Virus record (IMG/VR): IMGVR_UViG_3300029893_000504
Location: 1 to 42,740 of that record
Strand: one strand, 5' to 3'
Length of the DNA: 42,740 bases
Source: a virus
The position numbers were made by a program, and so were the translations under genes. This document shows, piece by piece, positions 1 through 9,165 of this stretch (positions within the stretch are counted from its first letter, which is position 1; each line of letters begins with the position of its first letter). The notes under the pieces are model-generated. The model saw only the letters and a list, made by a program, of their open reading frames with translations, was not told where the DNA came from and did no database searches.

Positions 1-31
1 TCCAACCCGAAGGATGCACGTGCGACGGTAA

Positions 32-459
32 TCAGGGATTGATGATGGCCCGCTGCTCGTCCCATAGCAGTGGCGTCCCCGACGCCAGATCGAACAGGGT
101 CACCTCCGGCGGCAACGTTTCGTCGAGGATCGCAGCCACGATGTCCGGCGCAAGGGTAGTGAGGTTCACCATCCGGCTCACATAGGCCCGATCCATCCCC
201 TCGCGCTCGGCCACCTCGGATAGCGTGCGCGCCTCGCCGGACTCCACCATCGCCAGCCAGCGGTGGCCGCGGGCGAGCGCGAGCTGGATCGGCGTCGGCG
301 TGTCATCCCAGGGACGGGGCTGGACAGCGCTGCCGTCCGGAAGGGCCACGGCCTTGCGGCTGCCGCGGCGCTTGATCCGGATCGGCACAGCGATGGTAAG
401 GCTGCCGTCGCTCGCGGTGATCACCTCTGGCTGACCGGTCTTGTCGATCAAGATTTCAT

Positions 460-463
<4 letters not shown>
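32..463 (-). CDS. ParB/KorB-like helix-turn-helix protein of the recombinase cluster
   Basis: A 143-residue protein. Residues about 80-115 (TLSEVAEREGMDRAYVSRMV) form a helix-turn-helix like those of ParB/KorB proteins; the N-terminal 50 residues are basic with no known domain. The start codon overlaps the stop of the serine recombinase by 4 bp (ATGA), so it is the last gene of a four-gene minus-strand operon and is probably translated by coupling. From context it may regulate the recombinase or act as a recombination directionality or accessory factor; this is inference. It could also be a simple transcription factor. Confidence 0.8.
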
Positions 464-1814
<1,351 letters not shown>

Positions 1815-1818
<4 letters not shown>

Positions 1819-2312
1819 CGCCGACCTCCCTGCTTCTTCGGATTCTTCGCCTTGGCCGGTGCCTTCACGCCGAAGAAGAGCGGCCCGGACCAGCGGGTGC
1901 CGGTGATCTCGCGGGCGATCATGGACAGGCTCGGGTAGCGCCTGCCCTCGAACTCATACTGTCCGTCCTGGGCGACCGTCACCCGGTGCTCGATCCCCTG
2001 GTACTCCCGGGTGAGCACGGTGCCGGGCATCAGCCGGATGTCGCGATCGAGCTTGCGCGCCTTGCCGGTCTCCACCAGGGCCTTGATGCGCCGCTTGTTG
2101 CGCTCCAAGAGGCTGGGATCGACCTTGCGGAACTCGATCTCTTGCAGCTTGTACGCGATCCGCCGCTCCATGAACTGGCGATTGGGCGTCGGGTTGTCGC
2201 TGCCGAAGAGTTCTCGCCAAAGCGCCCTCATTTCCTCTATCGAGAGATCCGGGAGCCCGGCGATCCGGGCGACGACGCTCGGCGGGGTGGGTGGGACGGT
2301 GCTTGCCTTCAT
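1815..2312 (-). CDS. DUF2924 family protein
   Basis: A 165-residue basic protein with the DUF2924 pattern: an N-terminal segment containing MRALWRELFG and NRQFMERRIAYKLQE, then a C-terminal module with YQGIEHRVTV and YEFEGRRYPSLSMIAREITG that resembles the small DNA-binding module seen beside recombinases. Proteins of this family usually sit just upstream of large serine recombinases, as here (4 bp overlap); the biochemical role is unknown. The C-terminus is lysine/arginine rich. Its start codon is preceded by copy A of the leader element repeated before the accessory genes at 18.9-20.2 kb. Confidence 0.88.
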
Positions 2313-2527
2313 GGAGCCTCCTCCAAAGTGTTGTTGACGGGGTGGCTATGAAGGCGCTGGTGGCCGGAGAAGCCAAGCTCAAACTCGCTCTCCGCGGGGC
2401 CGCCTGCGGACTGGGCGAACACGGCCTCGCGCAGTCGGACGAGGCCGTGGGCCAGCAAGGATGCGGCTTCGCGCCGGCGCTGCTCCGGCGTCATCCGTTC
2501 GGGTGGTAGGTGGTTGATCGTGCACAT
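2309..2527 (-). CDS. small conserved protein at the head of the recombinase operon
   Basis: A 72-residue protein, not recognised by function. The core (EQRRREAASLLAHGLVRLRE) is a predicted helix and small proteins of this kind are common upstream of DUF2924. The start at 2527 has an AGGA about 9 nt upstream; an internal ATG at 2494 starts the conserved part but has no clear ribosome site. The last 20 or so residues are translated from leader-repeat copy A, so the C-terminus may be a by-product of the repeat. The stop overlaps the DUF2924 start (ATGA-type). Confidence 0.7.
   Translation of the reverse strand: MCTINHLPPERMTPEQRRREAASLLAHGLVRLREAVFAQSAGGPAESEFELGFSGHQRLHSHPVNNTLEEAP
2313..2378 (-). 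repeat. leader element copy A (before DUF2924 gene)
   Basis: Read on the minus strand: GCTTGGCTTC (2369-2378), then CAGCGC and TTCAT (2348-2352), then GTCAAC and a GGAGG ribosome site. The distance between the two conserved blocks (21 nt, start to start) is the same in all five copies; the TTCAT block lies 35 nt before the start codon. This copy is more diverged (CAGCGCCTTCAT rather than CAGCGCGTTCAT) and lies inside the 3' end of the upstream small gene. Confidence 0.75.
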
Positions 2528-2644
2528 CGGTATCGGTCCTGAACGTCCAACTCGCTTGATGACGAGATTGTCCGGTCAGGCCGTGACCTCGGCCATCAGG
2601 GAGTTTCGGGCCGGTACGAAAGGATGCGGAAGGTCGCGACCCCG

Positions 2645-3538
2645 CTAATACGGATGCTGCCCGTTGCGGATGAAATTTGTGTAGGTGTCGACCAGGAGTT
2701 CGTCCTCTTCGTCGTCATTTTTCTCCCAGGGCTCGCGGTCGGGGAGGATGAGCAGCGTGATGACGAGTTCGTACTGATCGGAGACGACACGCATCTCGCG
2801 CAGGGACATGTCGGCGGGCTCTTCCTTGAACCATACGCGAGCAGGCAACTCGATTCCCGTTCTTTCATCAGGGTGACGTATCGTCTGCGCCGCCAAGGAC
2901 GCCTCGGGGACGGGTATCGTCTCCTTTGAGAACCGAAACCTGGCCCTGGTGCGTAGAGCATTGCGACTCGACCAGGACCAATTGATGAAGCCGTCGTTGG
3001 AAACGACCAAGACCGCCCGCAGCGGCGTGAACTCGATCCATTGCCGGATGGCCGCCACGAGCGATACCCCATACCGATCCGCGCAAGCGCCGAGCAGATC
3101 GATGTCCACCTTGGCCGACTCGACCTGCTTGCGATAATCGTCCAGCGGCATCAACAGCGTCGCCGCGAACTTGTCGGCATCGGCTTCCCGCTGCCGGGCT
3201 GTCGAGCCCCAGTCCAACAGATCCTCCGTGCTGCATCGGAAGGCGTCTTCCTCTTTGCGATGCAGCAGGTAATGGCCCAGTTCGTGGGCGATGGTGAAGT
3301 TGATGCGTCCGCTCGATTGCACCTGGTCGTTGTAGAGCAGGTACCAGCCCTTTTCCCGTTTGAGCAGCATTCCCTCCAGCTCACCGATGTCACCGCCCCG
3401 GATGTGGGCGATCGGATCGGGTTGGCGGGAACTGATGTCCTGAGCGATGAGCTTGACGTCGATCGGGAAACGATCGCGTCCCCACGCCTTGGAGAGAAAG
3501 TTGGCCCAAGCACCGGGCGTGGTCGGATTACTTGTCAT
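2645..3538 (-). CDS. ImmA/IrrE family metallopeptidase
   Basis: A 297-residue protein with the zinc protease motif HELGH at residues 85-89 and a likely third ligand at E118 in READADKFAATLLMP, typical of the ImmA/IrrE (DUF955) family. The C-terminal 150 residues have no clear domain. In characterised phage and ICE systems ImmA cleaves a partner XRE repressor to trigger induction. Here the XRE gene lies directly upstream and overlaps it by 11 nt, so the same pairing is likely. It is longer than minimal ImmA, so a sensing role for the C-terminal part is possible (inference). Confidence 0.9.
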   Translation of the reverse strand: MTSNPTTPGAWANFLSKAWGRDRFPIDVKLIAQDISSRQPDPIAHIRGGDIGELEGMLLKREKGWYLLYNDQVQSSGRINFTIAHELGHYLLHRKEEDAFRCSTEDLLDWGSTARQREADADKFAATLLMPLDDYRKQVESAKVDIDLLGACADRYGVSLVAAIRQWIEFTPLRAVLVVSNDGFINWSWSSRNALRTRARFRFSKETIPVPEASLAAQTIRHPDERTGIELPARVWFKEEPADMSLREMRVVSDQYELVITLLILPDREPWEKNDDEEDELLVDTYTNFIRNGQHPY

Positions 3539-3854
3539 CGCCTTCTATGATCTTGAGGATGTCGTCCAGCTTCTTCTTGGTTCCCGACGACAGGCCCCGA
3601 TACTTGCGAAAGAAGGCCTTGTCCTCTTCCGACGGTTCAAGCTCGGTAATCCGGTCGTCCATGAAATATTCGGGCGTCACCTTGAGCACGCCAGCGATTC
3701 TCGCGATCTTCTCGGCGGATGGCTTCGGATTGTCCTTGTTCTCCAGCTCCCAGATGTAGCTCTTGCTGGATTCGGTCTGTTCCGCCAGCTGCTCGAGGCT
3801 GAGTCCGCGCTGTTTGCGGAGGCCCCGTATCTTTTCTCCCAGCGGGGATGGCAT
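3528..3854 (-). CDS. XRE family HTH repressor paired with ImmA
   Basis: A 108-residue protein. Residues 5-62 form an XRE/Cro-CI helix-turn-helix (LGEKIRGLRKQRGLSLEQL, then SKSYIWELENKDNPKPSAEK). The tail contains DKAFFRKYRGLSSGTKKKLDDIL, a form common in XRE proteins encoded next to ImmA proteases. The start at 3854 gives the usual MPSPLGEKIR beginning; the reading frame is open far upstream but that part is antisense to the next gene. It faces a control region with symmetric half-sites and is probably the lysogeny repressor, cleaved by the downstream metallopeptidase. Confidence 0.92.
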   Translation of the reverse strand: MPSPLGEKIRGLRKQRGLSLEQLAEQTESSKSYIWELENKDNPKPSAEKIARIAGVLKVTPEYFMDDRITELEPSEEDKAFFRKYRGLSSGTKKKLDDILKIIEGDDK

Positions 3855-3883
3855 GTGGCACCTCGTTCTCTGAATGGCCTGAA

Positions 3884-3971
3884 AGTATACCTCTGTACCG
3901 AACGATTTGGTATCTGCTTGACAAACCCAGCACAAGCCATCAATAATCCGAATCGTTCGGCACACCGAACG
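3884..3971. promoter_or_regulatory. divergent control region with operators and plus-strand promoter
   Basis: A plus-strand promoter has TTGACA at 3918-3923 and AATAAT at 3942-3947 (18 nt spacer). The heptamer CCGAACG occurs at 3898-3904 and 3965-3971 and inverted (CGTTCGG) at 3954-3960. The last two form perfect 7-bp arms around CACA. CCGAA-N3-TTCGG (3948-3960) sits directly after the -10 box. The first lies in an imperfect palindrome TACCGAACGATTTGGTA (3896-3912) just upstream of the -35 box and over a possible minus-strand promoter (TATACT, complement of 3884-3889). This is the arrangement expected for repressor binding by the adjacent XRE protein; binding itself is inferred. Confidence 0.7.
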
Positions 3972-4052
3972 CATAATATCCCTGTCTAGGAGTACTTCTG
4001 GGATGTTGCGGCATGCCGGGCACCGTCCGTCTCGAAGAAGGAGAAGAAAGGC

Positions 4053-5276
4053 ATGACCGCGTTCAACCCTCGTCACCTCGCCCGTCAGGTTCCGGCCACC
4101 ACTTGGCAGGCGTATCTGTCCTCCCGTTCCATCGCCATCCCCGAATCTTTCGACTGGAGCGCCGAGGAAAAGGCATTTTCCGATGCCCTGATCGCCCTCC
4201 TGGAGGAACTCGAACCGGATCAACAGGCCCTGCTGCACGCCGAGCTGCGCCATGTCCACGCCCTCGCGACCCAGAAAGGCATCGATGCGATCCTCAACGC
4301 CAGCGACAACGACGTGGCCATTCGGGAGGACTTCGGACAGCTCCGCAACCACGCCGAGCGGGCCATGTGGGTGTTGGTGAACTGGCCGCAAACCTTCATG
4401 ACGGCCGAGGCGCTGCTCCAATTCGATCTCGGCGTCGGCAAGCGGTCGTGGAAACGGCAAGCCATCAAGGTGACCGAGCCGGTGTCCCGAGAGGCTGCCG
4501 ACATCGAGGGATTGCAGGCCGCCTTGTCCGAGGTGCTCTCGAAACGCAAGGGACCGCGGCGCGCCTGCCACGTAGACGTCTGCGACCGTCACCTGGACGG
4601 CGGTGTGCAGATCAGCGTCTACGTGGAGGACGATCCCAACGATCTGGTGGAGTTCGTCGAAGAGGGCATGCGCCGCCGGACGACCCGCCCGGCGACCAAT
4701 CTCGCGCTGGTCTACTTCCCCGCATCCGGCATCGTCGACACCGTCGGCCGGGGCGGAGCCAAGGTCCACCAGCCGCTGGTGACGCTCTTCGCACGCCATC
4801 TGCTGAAACAGGAGGTCAAGCCCGAGGCAGTGAAGCAGCCGATGTTCTATCTCAACCGGCTGCGGCACGGCTTGGACCTTCCGGAGGACAGCGACATCGA
4901 CCTCGCCGCCCACGGCATTGATCGCATTCGCCTCCGCCGCGCCCGGCTCAGGAGCACGAGGGCGCCGATCTGCGACTTCTGGGTAGGCGTACCGGCGGAT
5001 CAGGCCGAACACTGCGTGCTCGCTGCATCGAGCGCCCACCTGAAGGACCACGACCTGTTCCGCGGTCCGTTCAATATCGTCGAGGCCCTCATCAGCATCT
5101 ATTTCGCCCCTGCCGAAATGGGCAAGCGCGGTCGCGTACTGAACATCGACCTCAAGCAATCGGGGATCTCCAACCTCCAGGACATGGCAGAGGAGGACGC
5201 CAAGCTCGCTGAGCGCCTCCTGCGTGCCTGGCGCGTCTCCGAACCGACCGAGGTCGAACTGGCCCTGGTCGCGTAG
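4053..5276 (+). CDS. unknown protein, first gene of XRE/ImmA-linked pair
   Basis: A 407-residue protein that I do not recognise. It has no signal peptide, membrane segment, Walker motif or nuclease motif visible. Residues about 30-75 are an acidic helical stretch; 165-225 look like a beta-rich domain (HVDVCDRHLDGGVQISVYVE); 300-370 look alpha/beta. The ribosome site (AAGGAGAAGAAAGG) lies just before the start. It is the first gene downstream of the operator-flanked promoter, so it is probably repressed by the XRE protein. It ends 8 bp before a zinc-ribbon/winged-helix protein and may act with it. An antirepressor, a stress-response factor or a defence component are all possible. Confidence 0.75.
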   Translation: MTAFNPRHLARQVPATTWQAYLSSRSIAIPESFDWSAEEKAFSDALIALLEELEPDQQALLHAELRHVHALATQKGIDAILNASDNDVAIREDFGQLRNHAERAMWVLVNWPQTFMTAEALLQFDLGVGKRSWKRQAIKVTEPVSREAADIEGLQAALSEVLSKRKGPRRACHVDVCDRHLDGGVQISVYVEDDPNDLVEFVEEGMRRRTTRPATNLALVYFPASGIVDTVGRGGAKVHQPLVTLFARHLLKQEVKPEAVKQPMFYLNRLRHGLDLPEDSDIDLAAHGIDRIRLRRARLRSTRAPICDFWVGVPADQAEHCVLAASSAHLKDHDLFRGPFNIVEALISIYFAPAEMGKRGRVLNIDLKQSGISNLQDMAEEDAKLAERLLRAWRVSEPTEVELALVA

Positions 5277-5284
5277 AAGCCGCC

Positions 5285-6241
5285 GTGCAGGCGCGCAACG
5301 ACATCGCCTTCGGCCTGCTCTGCGGGCTCGTCGAGGAATCCGAGGGAAGCCTCCATCCGGATGCCGCCCGGTATTCCGGACAAATGGATGCTTATCGGCA
5401 TCTCCTCGACCTCGGCGCCATCGGGGCGGGTGATGGTGTCGGATCGAGCATCCTCTGTCCCTGGTGCGGAATGGGCGATCTGGAGGGGATTCGCTTCGAG
5501 CAAGGAGGCCGCCAGGGGTACTGCACGGACTGCGGCTGGGTGGATCTGGCCAGTGATCAAGTGACACGGCTCAGGGTGGACATCACGCGCATCGTCCGGT
5601 GGCTCGCCTCGGCCCTGGGCCTTGCGGGACGGTATCAACATGAAGAGATGGTTCCGACAGCGCTGTGGCGCCTGGGCGAGATCGAACATCGACGAAAGCG
5701 GCGCACTATCTTCTTCGGTCGGAGGCTGAGCGACCCGGCCTTGACGCCCATCATCGAAGCTCGTTTGCGCACCGCCTGCGCACCCGGCTGCGGCGTCCTC
5801 ATCACCACTACACCCGACGTCGCCCAAGCGATCCAGGCCGCCGGCCATCTCGTCGTTCCGCTGCGTGCCGTGGCGCATCTCCGCAAGGCCGGCTTCGTCA
5901 TCGAGAATCTCGACGCATACCTCGACGGTTCCGCCGGGATCGGCGAACGGGATTCGGAAACCTCCCTGCGGCTCATGCACTCCGGCCGCATCGCACTGAT
6001 CGACGGAGAGCGGCACGCACTGTCGCCCCAGGTCTACGGCTTTCTTTCGGTACTCGCGCAGGGCGGCGGCGATCCCGTCCATAAACGCACCATCGCCGAC
6101 GCTTTGGAAATCGATGTCGACAAGTGCAAGGGCGCGGACATCTGCAAGCGGCACAAGGCCGTCTACCGCACCTTCGTCGCCCACGACAACGACGGTCACT
6201 ATTGGCTGAAACCCGAATTCGTCAACGACCAAAGGAGGTGA
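5285..6241 (+). CDS. zinc-ribbon protein with C-terminal winged-helix-like region, partner of previous gene
   Basis: A 318-residue protein with a GTG start. A treble-clef or zinc-ribbon motif is formed by C58, C61, C80 and C83 (CPWC...CTDC). The C-terminal 80 residues (LSPQVYGFLSVLAQGGGDPVHKRTIADAL) resemble a winged-helix DNA-binding domain of the OmpR-type output class, which suggests a DNA-binding regulator. The middle (about 105-200) is unassigned. It lies 8 bp after the 407-residue gene and overlaps or abuts the DUF2188 gene, so the three are one transcription unit. The family is not known to me. Confidence 0.72.
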   Translation: MQARNDIAFGLLCGLVEESEGSLHPDAARYSGQMDAYRHLLDLGAIGAGDGVGSSILCPWCGMGDLEGIRFEQGGRQGYCTDCGWVDLASDQVTRLRVDITRIVRWLASALGLAGRYQHEEMVPTALWRLGEIEHRRKRRTIFFGRRLSDPALTPIIEARLRTACAPGCGVLITTTPDVAQAIQAAGHLVVPLRAVAHLRKAGFVIENLDAYLDGSAGIGERDSETSLRLMHSGRIALIDGERHALSPQVYGFLSVLAQGGGDPVHKRTIADALEIDVDKCKGADICKRHKAVYRTFVAHDNDGHYWLKPEFVNDQRR

Positions 6242-6306
6242 TGCACCCAACGAAGCGCAATCCTTTCATCCGGCAGTTCAACTTCGATCTCGATGAGGTG
6301 AATGAC

Positions 6307-6531
6307 ATGAGTGGTAAGAACCAGTGGGTCGTCCGCAACGGCGACAAGTGGGGTGTCCGGGGGGAAGGCAACGACCGCCTGACCTCCGTACACGATACGC
6401 AACAGGAAGCCTTCGAGCGCGCACGCGACATCGCGCGCAACCAGGGCAGCGAGGTGCTCATCCAGGGCGAGGACGGGAAGATCCGCGAGCGCAACAGCTA
6501 CGGCAAAGATCCGTTCCCGCCTCCCGGCTGA
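6307..6531 (+). CDS. DUF2188 domain protein
   Basis: A 74-residue protein. It contains two short repeats of the DUF2188 type (NQWVVRNGDKWGVRGEGN and the helix QQEAFERARDIARNQGSEVLI), followed by DGKIRERNSYGKDPFPP. The start at 6307 has GAGGTG 6 nt upstream and fits the usual length of the family. An in-frame ATG at 6241 overlaps the previous stop (TGATG) and would add 22 residues, but its AGGAGG lies only 2 nt away. The function of the family is unknown; members are often encoded in mobile elements. Confidence 0.82.
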   Translation: MSGKNQWVVRNGDKWGVRGEGNDRLTSVHDTQQEAFERARDIARNQGSEVLIQGEDGKIRERNSYGKDPFPPPG

Positions 6532-6558
6532 CCACCCCGCATTTCCACCCCCGATAAG

Positions 6559-6593
6559 GGCCCGGAGCCAACCACTCCGGGCCTTTTTCTTTT
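6559..6593 (+). terminator. intrinsic terminator after the immunity-like operon
   Basis: GGCCCGGAG (6559-6567) and CTCCGGGCC (6575-6583) form a perfect 9-bp stem with a 7-nt loop, followed by TTTTTCTTTT. It would isolate the 4053-6531 unit from the replication genes. Confidence 0.9.
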
Positions 6594-6613
6594 CCGTCTC
6601 TGCGCATGGCCGA

Positions 6614-6663
6614 TTTGCACGATTTGCCCGCCCATCCTGCCCGCTTTGCCCGCCGGTTTGCCC
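6614..6663 (+). repeat. short direct repeats TTTGCCC before the early genes
   Basis: TTTGCAC at 6614-6620 and TTTGCCC at 6623-6629, 6645-6651 and 6657-6663, with a degenerate CTGCCCG at 6637-6643. The repeats lie in the only gap between the terminator and the first early gene, so they could be binding sites for an early-operon regulator. No protein can be assigned and chance is possible in this pyrimidine-rich stretch. Confidence 0.4.
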
Positions 6664-6720
6664 ACCCCCTGAAACCCAGAATGACCTCACGTTTCCGCAA
6701 CAACCCGTAAGGAGCGAATC

Positions 6721-6933
6721 GTGAGTATCAAACACCTCAACCAACGCCAACTGGCCGACCGTTGGGGCGTCAGCGAAGCCACCTTGGAACGCTGGCGCTC
6801 CGAAGGAATCGGGCCGGTCTTTCTCAAGATCCAGGGGCGCGTGCTCTACCGTGTCGAGGACGTCGAGTCCTACGAGGCGGAGTGCCTGCGCAAGAGCACC
6901 TCCGAGCGCGTCGGCGCGGGAGGTGTGGCATGA
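6721..6933 (+). CDS. small MerR-like helix-turn-helix protein (excisionase-like)
   Basis: A 70-residue protein with a GTG start and AAGGAG 6 nt upstream. Residues 7-50 (LNQRQLADRWGVSEATLERW, then GIGPVFLKIQGRVLYRVEDVESY) form the winged HTH_17 fold of phage excisionases and small AlpA/MerR-like regulators. It heads the early operon and could control it or direct excision. Its stop overlaps the next start by ATGA. Confidence 0.82.
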   Translation: MSIKHLNQRQLADRWGVSEATLERWRSEGIGPVFLKIQGRVLYRVEDVESYEAECLRKSTSERVGAGGVA

Positions 6934-7400
6934 GCCGCCTCACCCCCGACCAGGTTCTCGCCACGCCGGCCGGCGAGCTCGCCGCGCTGCAAAGCGAGGC
7001 GCTGTTCCAGCTCAAGAACGATGCCGCCGATCTGCTCTCGGCCGCCAAGGCCATCGTCGAGCACCTCGAACGCGCGCTGGATATGAAGTACGCCGACCGC
7101 GCCCATGCCCTGCGCATGGCCGCCGGTAAGGACACCGGCGTCGTGCATTTCGACGACGGCCGCGTGCGCGTCACCGCCGACCTTCCCAAGCGGGTCGAGT
7201 GGGATCAGAAGCGGCTCGCCGAGATCGTGCGCCGTATCGCTGAGGGCGGCGAGGACCCGGCCGAGTACGTCGAGACCGCCTACCGCGTCTCCGAGACCAA
7301 GTTCAACGCCTGGCCCGAATCGCTGAAGAGCGCCTTCGCCCCCGCCCGCACGCTCAAGACCGGCAAGCCCGGATTCCGTCTCGCCCTGCTGGAGGAGTGA
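6930..7400 (+). CDS. phage early protein, unknown function
   Basis: A 156-residue protein, soluble. An N-terminal helical part (residues 15-60) is followed by a segment with VHFDDGRVRVTADLPKRVEW and a helix containing QKRLAEIVRRIAEGGEDPAE. Proteins of this shape are seen at this position in related prophages, before a Sak4-like ATPase, but I know of no assigned role. It overlaps the HTH gene by 4 bp. Confidence 0.72.
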   Translation: MSRLTPDQVLATPAGELAALQSEALFQLKNDAADLLSAAKAIVEHLERALDMKYADRAHALRMAAGKDTGVVHFDDGRVRVTADLPKRVEWDQKRLAEIVRRIAEGGEDPAEYVETAYRVSETKFNAWPESLKSAFAPARTLKTGKPGFRLALLEE

Positions 7401-7405
7401 CCGTC

Positions 7406-7687
7406 ATGTTCAAGAACCGCACTTTGCTCGACAAGCTGAAAAAGCAGCACCCCTATCTGCTGGAGTCCCTGCCGGAACGGATCGGGACGAATGGCGCCGA
7501 CGTGGCCATCGAAGATGCCACCCTGGACCAGATCGCCTTCGCCGTCATCGCCCTCGAAAACGAGGTCCGGCCCATCAGCCGCCGCATGAACGCCTTGCGG
7601 GAGCTCTACGACCTCGCCCGCAAACACGGCGCACTCGGCGCGCACCGGATCGGAGACGCCTTCGCCGACAAGGAGGGTCGCTCATGA
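7406..7687 (+). CDS. small unknown early protein
   Basis: A 93-residue protein with a basic N-terminus (MFKNRTLLDKLKKQHPYLLE) and a helical C-terminus. The ATG at 7406 has GGAGGAG 8 nt upstream; an in-frame GTG at 7397 lies inside that ribosome site and is unlikely. The stop overlaps the start of the Sak4-like gene by 4 bp. Not recognised by function. Confidence 0.7.
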   Translation: MFKNRTLLDKLKKQHPYLLESLPERIGTNGADVAIEDATLDQIAFAVIALENEVRPISRRMNALRELYDLARKHGALGAHRIGDAFADKEGRS

Positions 7688-8541
7688 GCCTCCCCATCAT
7701 CTCCGCCGACCAACGCCTGGCCGAGAAGCGCGGCGTCAAAGGCGTGCTGGTCGGCAAGAGCGGCATCGGCAAGACCTCGCAGCTCTGGACCCTGGCGCCC
7801 GAGGCCACCCTGTTCTTCGACCTCGAGGCGGGCGACCTCGCCGTCGAGGGCTGGGCCGGCGACACCATCCGCCCGCGCACCTGGCAGGAGTGCCGCGACT
7901 TCGCGGTATTCATCGGCGGTCCGAACCCGGCGCTGCGTGAGGACCAGCCTTTCAGCCAGGCCCACTTCGATGCCGTCCGCGCGCGCTTCGGCGACCCGAC
8001 CGTGCTCGATCGCTACGACACCGTGTTCGTCGACTCGATCACCGTCGCCGGGCGTCTGTGCCTGCAGTGGTGCAAGGGCCAGCCGCAGGCCTACTCCGAG
8101 AAGACCGGCAAGCCGGATACCCGCGGCGCCTACGGCCTGATGGGCCAGGAGATGATCGCCTGGCTGACCCACCTGCAGCACACCCGCGGCAAGAACGTCT
8201 GGTTCGTCGGCATCCTCGACGAACGCCTCGACGACTTCAATCGCCGCGTCTTCCAGCTGCAGATCGACGGCTCCAAGACCGGGCTCGAGCTGCCCGGCAT
8301 CGTCGACGAGGTGGTGACGCTGGCCGAGCTCAAGGCCGACGACGGCACGGCCTACCGCGCCTTCGTCTGCCACACGCTCAACCCCTGGGGCTACCCCGCC
8401 AAGGACCGTTCCGGCCGCCTCGACCAGATCGAGGAGCCGCACCTCGGCCGGCTGATGGCCAAGATCGCCGGCCCGGCCCGCCCTGCACTCGAACGCCTCG
8501 ACTTCGCGCGCCCCGCGCCTTCCGAACCCGTACAGCAATAA
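7684..8541 (+). CDS. Sak4-like RecA-fold ATPase (AAA_24)
   Basis: A 285-residue P-loop ATPase: Walker A GKSGIGKT at residues 24-31 and Walker B DTVFVDSIT near 115. The middle has the RYDTVFVDSI ... GQEMIAWLTHLQ pattern of phage nucleotide-binding proteins of the AAA_24/Sak4 type. Sak4 proteins are RecA-like single-strand annealing factors that work with a phage ssDNA-binding protein. The next gene is the expected partner. It belongs to the early replication operon. Confidence 0.87.
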   Translation: MSLPIISADQRLAEKRGVKGVLVGKSGIGKTSQLWTLAPEATLFFDLEAGDLAVEGWAGDTIRPRTWQECRDFAVFIGGPNPALREDQPFSQAHFDAVRARFGDPTVLDRYDTVFVDSITVAGRLCLQWCKGQPQAYSEKTGKPDTRGAYGLMGQEMIAWLTHLQHTRGKNVWFVGILDERLDDFNRRVFQLQIDGSKTGLELPGIVDEVVTLAELKADDGTAYRAFVCHTLNPWGYPAKDRSGRLDQIEEPHLGRLMAKIAGPARPALERLDFARPAPSEPVQQ

Positions 8542-8553
8542 GGAGCCACGACC

Positions 8554-9150
8554 ATGAGCTATTTCGATTTCAACGACGCCAACGAGCAGTCCTCGTTCGA
8601 CCTGATCCCCAAGGGCACGCTGGTGCGCGTGCGCATGACCATCCGCCCCGGCGGCTTCGACGATGCGAGCCAGGGCTGGACCGGCGGCTACGCCACCCGC
8701 AACGACAACACCGGCTCGGTGTACCTCAACTGCGAATTCGTGGTGATGGAGGGCGAGTACGCCCGCCGCAAGCTGTGGTCGCTGATCGGTCTCTACAGCC
8801 CCAAGGGTCCCGAGTGGGCCAACATGGGCCGCGCCTTCGTCAAGGCGATCCTGAACTCGGCGCGCGGCGTCCATCCGGGCGACGCCAGCCCCCAGGCCCA
8901 GAACGCGCGGCGCATCGCCGGTTTCGCCGACCTCGACGGCATCGAGTTCCTCGGCAAGGTCGATTGGGAGAAGGACCAGAACGGCCAGGACAAGGCGGTC
9001 ATCAAGCAGGCGATCCAGCCGGATCACAAGGACTACGCCGCGCTGATGGGCAACGCGCGTCCGTCCGCCCCGGCGCCCACCACGCCGAACGCCTATGCCC
9101 AAGCCACGGGTCGCGGGCCGGTCACGGGCCGTCCGAGCTGGGCGCAGTAA
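8554..9150 (+). CDS. probable ssDNA-binding partner of the Sak4-like protein
   Basis: A 198-residue protein. The N-terminal 140 residues are beta-rich with basic and aromatic residues (YFDFNDANEQ, TLVRVRMTIRPGGFDD, KLWSLIGLYSPKGPEW); the last 50 are proline/alanine rich and end in GRPSWAQ, a flexible tail as in single-strand binding proteins. It follows the Sak4 gene by 12 bp, where related phages encode an SSB-like or DUF669-like protein. Role inferred from shape and position. Confidence 0.68.
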   Translation: MSYFDFNDANEQSSFDLIPKGTLVRVRMTIRPGGFDDASQGWTGGYATRNDNTGSVYLNCEFVVMEGEYARRKLWSLIGLYSPKGPEWANMGRAFVKAILNSARGVHPGDASPQAQNARRIAGFADLDGIEFLGKVDWEKDQNGQDKAVIKQAIQPDHKDYAALMGNARPSAPAPTTPNAYAQATGRGPVTGRPSWAQ

Positions 9151-9165
9151 GGGGGGACTGCCGGC

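Noticed and set aside
1-31. Attachment site at the left window edge
   Set aside because: Only 31 bases lie outside the last gene and no matching repeat was found at the right edge; the crossover site cannot be identified here.
4009-4018. Perfect palindrome CGGCATGCCG upstream of the 407-residue gene
   Set aside because: A single 10-bp palindrome without a second copy; differs from the CCGAACG half-sites and is easily due to chance.
3855-5567. Long upstream extension of the XRE frame on the minus strand
   Set aside because: The extension is antisense to the 407-residue gene and crosses the operator region; the XRE domain begins naturally at 3854.
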